Positions 60,831 to 64,000 of a stretch of DNA of 64,000 bases are shown here, one piece after another. The notes under the pieces are model-generated. The model made no database searches and was not told where the DNA came from. It saw only the letters and a program-made list of their open reading frames with translations. Position numbers and translations under genes: made by a program. Every line of letters starts with the position of its first letter. Within the stretch, counting starts at the first letter, position 1. Source of the DNA: Clostridium cylindrosporum DSM 605 (GTDB lineage: Bacteria > Bacillota > Clostridia > Clostridiales > Caloramatoraceae); assembly GCF_001047375.1 (NCBI RefSeq), contig NZ_LFVU01000027.1, positions 401,657 through 465,656 on the forward strand, in the 5' to 3' direction.

Positions 60831-61292
60831 ATGTTACCCATAGTATTAGCAATAATAAATAATAAAATTCCTAGCTAAAGTATTATTAAAATCTACGATA
60901 AATAATTTTAGTTTTCCTACATACATTATTCCATAAATATGTATAAACTTTAAGTACCACATGGAAAGTATTTTTTCATAAAAGTGGCATTAGAATTTAT
61001 TCATAAATAAAATTTAACACTAAAAAGAACCTATTTTCAAGAAAAAAGTAATAATAATTTAGAAATTTAAAAAAGCATAAGGAGAATTAGAAAATTAGTA
61101 TCAGATGTTCATTAGAAAGTAATATTTTAATAGGTAATAACATAAGTGATAATATGTGTATATTGAAACTACATAATTTGTTAATTGAAACATTTTATAA
61201 TAAAAGTTTAACACTATAGTAAAATGGTAATAATATCAATAAAATTAATAATTTAAGATTAAAAATATAAAAAACTTAGGAAGTGATAGATA
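60831..61292. other. AT-rich gap between divergent small genes
   Basis: 462 bases without a supported gene. It separates the minus-strand 54-codon gene from the plus-strand 46-codon gene and must hold their promoters. Several TATAAT-like words occur (for example near 61196), but none with a well-spaced -35. No large repeat or RNA fold stands out. Confidence 0.55.
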
Positions 61293-61433
61293 ATGGTAAT
61301 GCAATCACTTGTTTATATGCTAGTTAAGAAAATTGAATCAGGTGAAATAAATCCAGTTACTGGACAAAGTTTTAGTATAGAAGACATTATGGTAAAGGAA
61401 TATAGGGATGAAGTAAGTAAGATTCTTAGATAA
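61293..61433 (+). CDS. Small protein of 46 residues, unknown function
   Basis: 46 codons with a good ribosome site AGGAAGTG (61278-61285) 7 bases before the ATG, and a terminator just after. The protein is hydrophilic and helical at both ends: SLVYMLVKKIESGEINPVTG, then FSIEDIMVKEYRDEVSKIL. The pattern (a helix, a glycine turn, I-x-x-ED, then Y-R-x-EV-x-x-x-L) is loosely reminiscent of short XkdX-like phage-associated proteins, but this is weak. No phage genes surround it. Function unknown. Confidence 0.65.
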   Translation: MVMQSLVYMLVKKIESGEINPVTGQSFSIEDIMVKEYRDEVSKILR

Positions 61434-61478
61434 AGGTTTAATTAAAATATATTTATAATATTTTAATTACCCTTTTTC
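61433..61478 (+). terminator. Terminator after the 46-codon gene
   Basis: AATTAAAATAT / ATATTTTAATT stem extended by GG/CC across a 2-base bulge, followed by CCTTTTTC. Confidence 0.75.
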
Positions 61479-61520
61479 TTAGTTTTTAAGGAATTTGTGA
61501 AAAAATTATTAAAAACTAAT

Positions 61521-61549
61521 TGAAAATAATTCCGAATTAGGATAAAATG
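61521..61549 (+). promoter_or_regulatory. Candidate sigma-A promoter of the NADH oxidase gene
   Basis: TTGAAA (61521-61526), spacer of 17, TAAAAT (61544-61549). Confidence 0.7.
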
Positions 61550-61622
61550 ATTATAGAACTTAATAGTTAATAGATAATATTTATTAAATGATATTTATTT
61601 TGAAAGGTTAGGGAGGAATATT

Positions 61623-62954
61623 ATGGCTAAGATTATAGTTGTAGGTGCAAACCATGCGGGAACAGCGGCAATTAATACAATTCTTGATAACTATAAGGGG
61701 AACGAGGTTGTTGTATTTGATAGAAACTCTAATATAAGTTTTTTAGGTTGCGGAATGGCGCTATGGATAGGTGAACAAATCCCAGGTCCTTCAGGTCTTT
61801 TCTATTCTTCAAAGGAAAAACTTGAAGAAAAAGGTGCCAAAATTTTCATGGAAACTGAAGTTGAAAATATAGACTTTGATAATAAAACTGTATATGCAAT
61901 GAAGAAAGACGGAACAAAAATCGAAGAAAGTTATGATAAGTTAATACTTGCAACAGGTTCATTACCTATTCGTCCCAATATACCTGGAACGGAACTAGAA
62001 AATGTACAATTTGTAAAGCTTTATCAAGATGCAGAGGCTTGTGTTACAAAGCTTAAAGATGATGAAATTAAAAACGTAGCAGTAGTAGGTGCTGGATACA
62101 TTGGTGTTGAACTTGCAGAAGCCTTTGAAAGAAAAGGAAAAAATGTTACGTTGATTGATTGTTCAGATACTTGTCTTTCAAAGTACTACGATTCAGAATT
62201 TACAGAACTTATGAAGGATAATCTTGAAAGTCATGGTATTAAACTTGCCTTTGGTGAAATGGTAAAGGAAATCAAGGGAGATAAAAGAGTAGAATCTATT
62301 GTTACTGATAAAGCAGAATACCCAGCAGATATGGTAGTACTTGCAATAGGATTTAAGCCTAATAATGCAATTGGTAAGGATAAACTGAAACTATATAAGG
62401 ATGGTCCATACTTAGTAGATAGAAACCAACAAACAAGTATAAGTGGTGTTTATGCTATTGGTGACTGTGCAACTGTATATGATAATTCTATTGAGGATGT
62501 AAATTATATTGCTCTTGCCACTAATGCTGTGCGTTCAGGTGTTGTTGCAGGACATAATATTTGTGGCACAGATCTTCAATCTATAGGGGTTCAAGGTTCT
62601 AATGGTATATGTATTTATGATCTTAAAATGGTATCTACAGGTTTAACTGAAGAAATGGCAAGAAACAATGGGTTTGATGTTTCTTATACAGATTATGAAG
62701 ATCTTCAAAAACCTGGATTTATTGAAAAAAATGAAAAGGTTAAAATTAGAATAACCTATGATAAGAAAACGAGAAGAGTACTTGGTGCACAAATAGCATC
62801 AAAGCATGATATTTCTATGGCTATTCATATGTTTTCTCTTGCAATTCAAGAAAAAGTAACTATTGATAAGCTAAAACTTATTGATATCTTTTTCTTACCT
62901 CACTTTAATCAGCCATATAATTACATTAATATGGCTGCACTTTCTGCTAAGTAA
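61623..62954 (+). CDS. nox: FAD-dependent NADH oxidase (water-forming Nox type)
   Basis: This 443-residue flavoprotein belongs to the CoA-disulfide reductase/NADH oxidase group. FAD-binding N terminus [11 protein letters not shown], redox cysteine C43 in [10 protein letters not shown] with H11 positioned as in enterococcal Nox. The NAD-binding motif is [17 protein letters not shown], and a second FAD motif is VYAIGDCA. The dimerisation domain fills the C-terminal third. The single cysteine and SFxxCGxALW context favour four-electron reduction of O2 to water, but CoA-disulfide or persulfide reduction cannot be excluded. AGGGAGG precedes the ATG. In an anaerobe it probably detoxifies oxygen. 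Confidence 0.87.
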   Translation: MAKIIVVGANHAGTAAINTILDNYKGNEVVVFDRNSNISFLGCGMALWIGEQIPGPSGLFYSSKEKLEEKGAKIFMETEVENIDFDNKTVYAMKKDGTKIEESYDKLILATGSLPIRPNIPGTELENVQFVKLYQDAEACVTKLKDDEIKNVAVVGAGYIGVELAEAFERKGKNVTLIDCSDTCLSKYYDSEFTELMKDNLESHGIKLAFGEMVKEIKGDKRVESIVTDKAEYPADMVVLAIGFKPNNAIGKDKLKLYKDGPYLVDRNQQTSISGVYAIGDCATVYDNSIEDVNYIALATNAVRSGVVAGHNICGTDLQSIGVQGSNGICIYDLKMVSTGLTEEMARNNGFDVSYTDYEDLQKPGFIEKNEKVKIRITYDKKTRRVLGAQIASKHDISMAIHMFSLAIQEKVTIDKLKLIDIFFLPHFNQPYNYINMAALSAK

Positions 62955-62966
62955 GCAAAGTATAAC

Positions 62967-63022
62967 AAAAAAGGAGTTATCAAAGGATGTTTTTTATATC
63001 ATCAAGGAGATAACTCCTTTTT
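62967..63022 (+). terminator. Terminator of the NADH oxidase gene
   Basis: AAAAAAGGAGTTATC pairs with GATAACTCCTTTTT across a 27-base loop; T tail. Confidence 0.88.
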
Positions 63023-63201
63023 CTTATTGAAACATCTATTTTTATATGGTAAAAACTAAATATTTATTACATAAAGGCTATAAATGGGAAGAATTATCGA
63101 TAATATTATAGAGAAAATGTTATTTTGTAATTATTTTAATTTCATGACTATTTATATATAAAATCTATACTATTACAAAAAAATGGTGTATTATATAAAT
63201 A

Positions 63202-63277
63202 AAGGTACAACCGGGGAAACCCGGTGTCACAAAGCTATCGGGGCTAAGGATTCTTTCTATGCCAGCCAGCTGCCCTT
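63202..63277 (+). promoter_or_regulatory. c-di-GMP-I (GEMM-I) riboswitch
   Basis: The aptamer hallmarks are visible: a stem CCGGG / CCCGG capped by a GAAA tetraloop (63216-63219), the conserved AAAGC joint (63231-63235), and a tetraloop-receptor pair GCTAAG (63243-63248) with TATGC (63258-63262). The 3' strand AGCC-AGCTGCC is next, able to pair back to GGTA (63204-63207). This matches the GEMM-I architecture. A TATTATATAA box just upstream (63189-63198) could be the -10. The ribosome site AAAAGGAGG (63281-63289) follows within a few bases without a T-tailed terminator, so control is more likely at translation. Confidence 0.82.
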
Positions 63278-63296
63278 ATAAAAAGGAGGAAAAAAA

Positions 63297-63968
63297 ATGA
63301 ACAAAAAATTTATTTCAAAAGTTTTAGCAGGTGTACTTGTTATTTCAGTAATTTGTGGATCACCAGCTATTGCAAGTGCAAAAAGCTCAAGCAAAGTAAA
63401 GGTAGAAGATAAACAAAAGAAGCAAACTACTAAGCCTACTGCTAAAGAAACTACAAAGAAAACTGAAAAAAAGAAACAAATTGTTATTAAGTCAAAGGAA
63501 GGAAAGTCAATCGAAAAGCGTTTAGCTTCTATAGAGTCTACAATTAATGGTATTACGAAGTCTATAAACCAATACTTTAATGTAAATGAAGAAGGAAAAA
63601 CAGAAATAGAAGTTACTGAGAAGACTTCATCTTCTAAATATAACAGTTATAAAGGAAAACTTAATGCAGAAATCAATAAGCTTCGTGCAATTGATAAACA
63701 GTTAGCAAATTATAAGAAGAAATATAAATCAAGTTCTGCTGAATTTGAAGCGCTAGCTACAAAGTCAAAGGAACTTCAAAAATTAGCTTCAGATGAAATT
63801 AAACGTGTAAAAGCATTAGCAATTGAGGCTTCTACACCAAAGGAAGAGGATAATACTACTCCAACAACGGACCCGGCTCCAACAACGGACCCAGCTCCAA
63901 CAACGGACCCAGCTCCAACAACGGACCCGGCTCCAACAACGGACCCGGCTCCAACAACGGATCCGGCT
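63297..63968 (+). CDS. Secreted protein with helical domain and TTDPAP repeat tail, 3' end missing
   Basis: This is an exported protein under the c-di-GMP riboswitch. Signal peptide: basic MNKKF, hydrophobic core, cleavage likely after A28 (AIASA). A lysine/threonine-rich linker (about 29-70) and a helical domain (about 70-180) follow. Six copies of PTTDPA then end the visible sequence, resembling the flexible spacers of wall-associated proteins. The real C terminus is missing: from 63969 the sequence is sequencing adapter, so the last residues read from the contig (SLIHI) are artificial. An anchor or adhesive domain may follow. No homologous family recognised. Confidence 0.85.
63861..63968 (+). 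repeat. Six 18-bp tandem repeats encoding PTTDPA
   Basis: Six consecutive 18-base units of the form CCAACAACGGACCCGGCT (GGCT and AGCT variants, one GGATCC variant). GC content is clearly above the rest of the window. The assembly stops exactly at the end of unit six. Confidence 0.95.
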
Positions 63969-64000
63969 CTGTCTCTTATACACATCTGACGCTGCCGACG
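63969..64000 (+). other. Nextera transposase adapter at the contig end (artefact)
   Basis: Bases 63969-63987 equal the 19-bp Tn5 mosaic end CTGTCTCTTATACACATCT. GACGCTGCCGACG follows, the rest of the reverse-complemented Nextera read 1 adapter. It is library sequence and not part of the genome. Confidence 0.98.

Noticed and set aside
63861..63968. Tandem repeats that could be taken for a CRISPR array
   Set aside because: The 18-bp units are contiguous without spacers, are in frame in a secreted protein and encode PTTDPA.
63776..63985. Minus-strand open frame rich in GAGSVV repeats
   Set aside because: It is the mirror of the PTTDPA repeat, and its N terminus comes from the adapter sequence.

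Overview
The window is a low-GC (about 30 percent), tightly packed Firmicutes chromosome segment. Gene content and order (dnaG-rpoD-trmK-nif3-rnpB, pyruvate:ferredoxin oxidoreductase, a FliR-FlhB fusion, FliY, CheC/CheD, FliW-CsrA) point to a motile Clostridium sensu stricto. No species can be named from the sequence alone. The left edge cuts into dnaG. The right edge is an assembly end: the last 32 bases are Nextera transposase adapter, not genome.

Layout. Bases 1-9.5 kb hold housekeeping and envelope genes: primase, the primary sigma factor, TrmK, a Nif3 protein, RNase P RNA, two lipoproteins (one a NodB-type deacetylase), an RNase H and a membrane sensor. Pyruvate:ferredoxin oxidoreductase fills 9.76-13.28 kb. 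From 13.5 to 53.1 kb runs an almost uninterrupted motility and chemotaxis island in three blocks. (1) A FapA-like gene, then cheW-cheD-cheB-cheR-cheA-cheC-cheY-cheW-fliM-fliY, closed by a terminator at 23.8 kb. (2) A late block, probably read from a sigma-28 type promoter: flgM-flgN-flgK-flgL-fliW-csrA-fliD-fliT, then flaG, a FlaG-like gene and fliS. (3) The large fla/che-type operon flgB-flgC-fliE-fliF-fliG-fliH-fliI-fliJ-fliK-flgD-(TIGR02530-type gene)-flgE-flbD-fliL-fliO-fliP-fliQ-fliR/flhB-flhA-flhF-flhG-PilZ-fliA-(SwrB-like)-(small membrane protein)-flgF/flgG-like pair. Flagellin and MotAB stators are not in the window.

Bases 53.2-64 kb are accessory and housekeeping genes: a TPR protein, LD-carboxypeptidase with an M20 amidohydrolase, tRNA-Phe and tRNA-Glu on the minus strand, a beta-CASP nuclease, a MerR-like coiled-coil protein, a GNAT enzyme, an aminotransferase, two small genes (54 and 46 codons), a water-forming-type NADH oxidase, and a c-di-GMP-I riboswitch ahead of a secreted TTDPAP-repeat protein that is cut off by the adapter.

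How it works together. The island encodes basal body, hook, export gate, switch, chemotaxis signalling and adaptation, the FlgM/sigma-28 checkpoint and the FliW/CsrA checkpoint. A PilZ protein inside the operon and a c-di-GMP riboswitch outside it suggest that c-di-GMP sets the balance between swimming and surface attachment. I found no clear mobile element, CRISPR array or defence system. The least explained items are the FlaG-like twin, the FapA gene heading the che operon with an operator-like palindrome, a perfect 35-bp inverted repeat, a sensor without an output domain, two small genes and a double hairpin before flgE.
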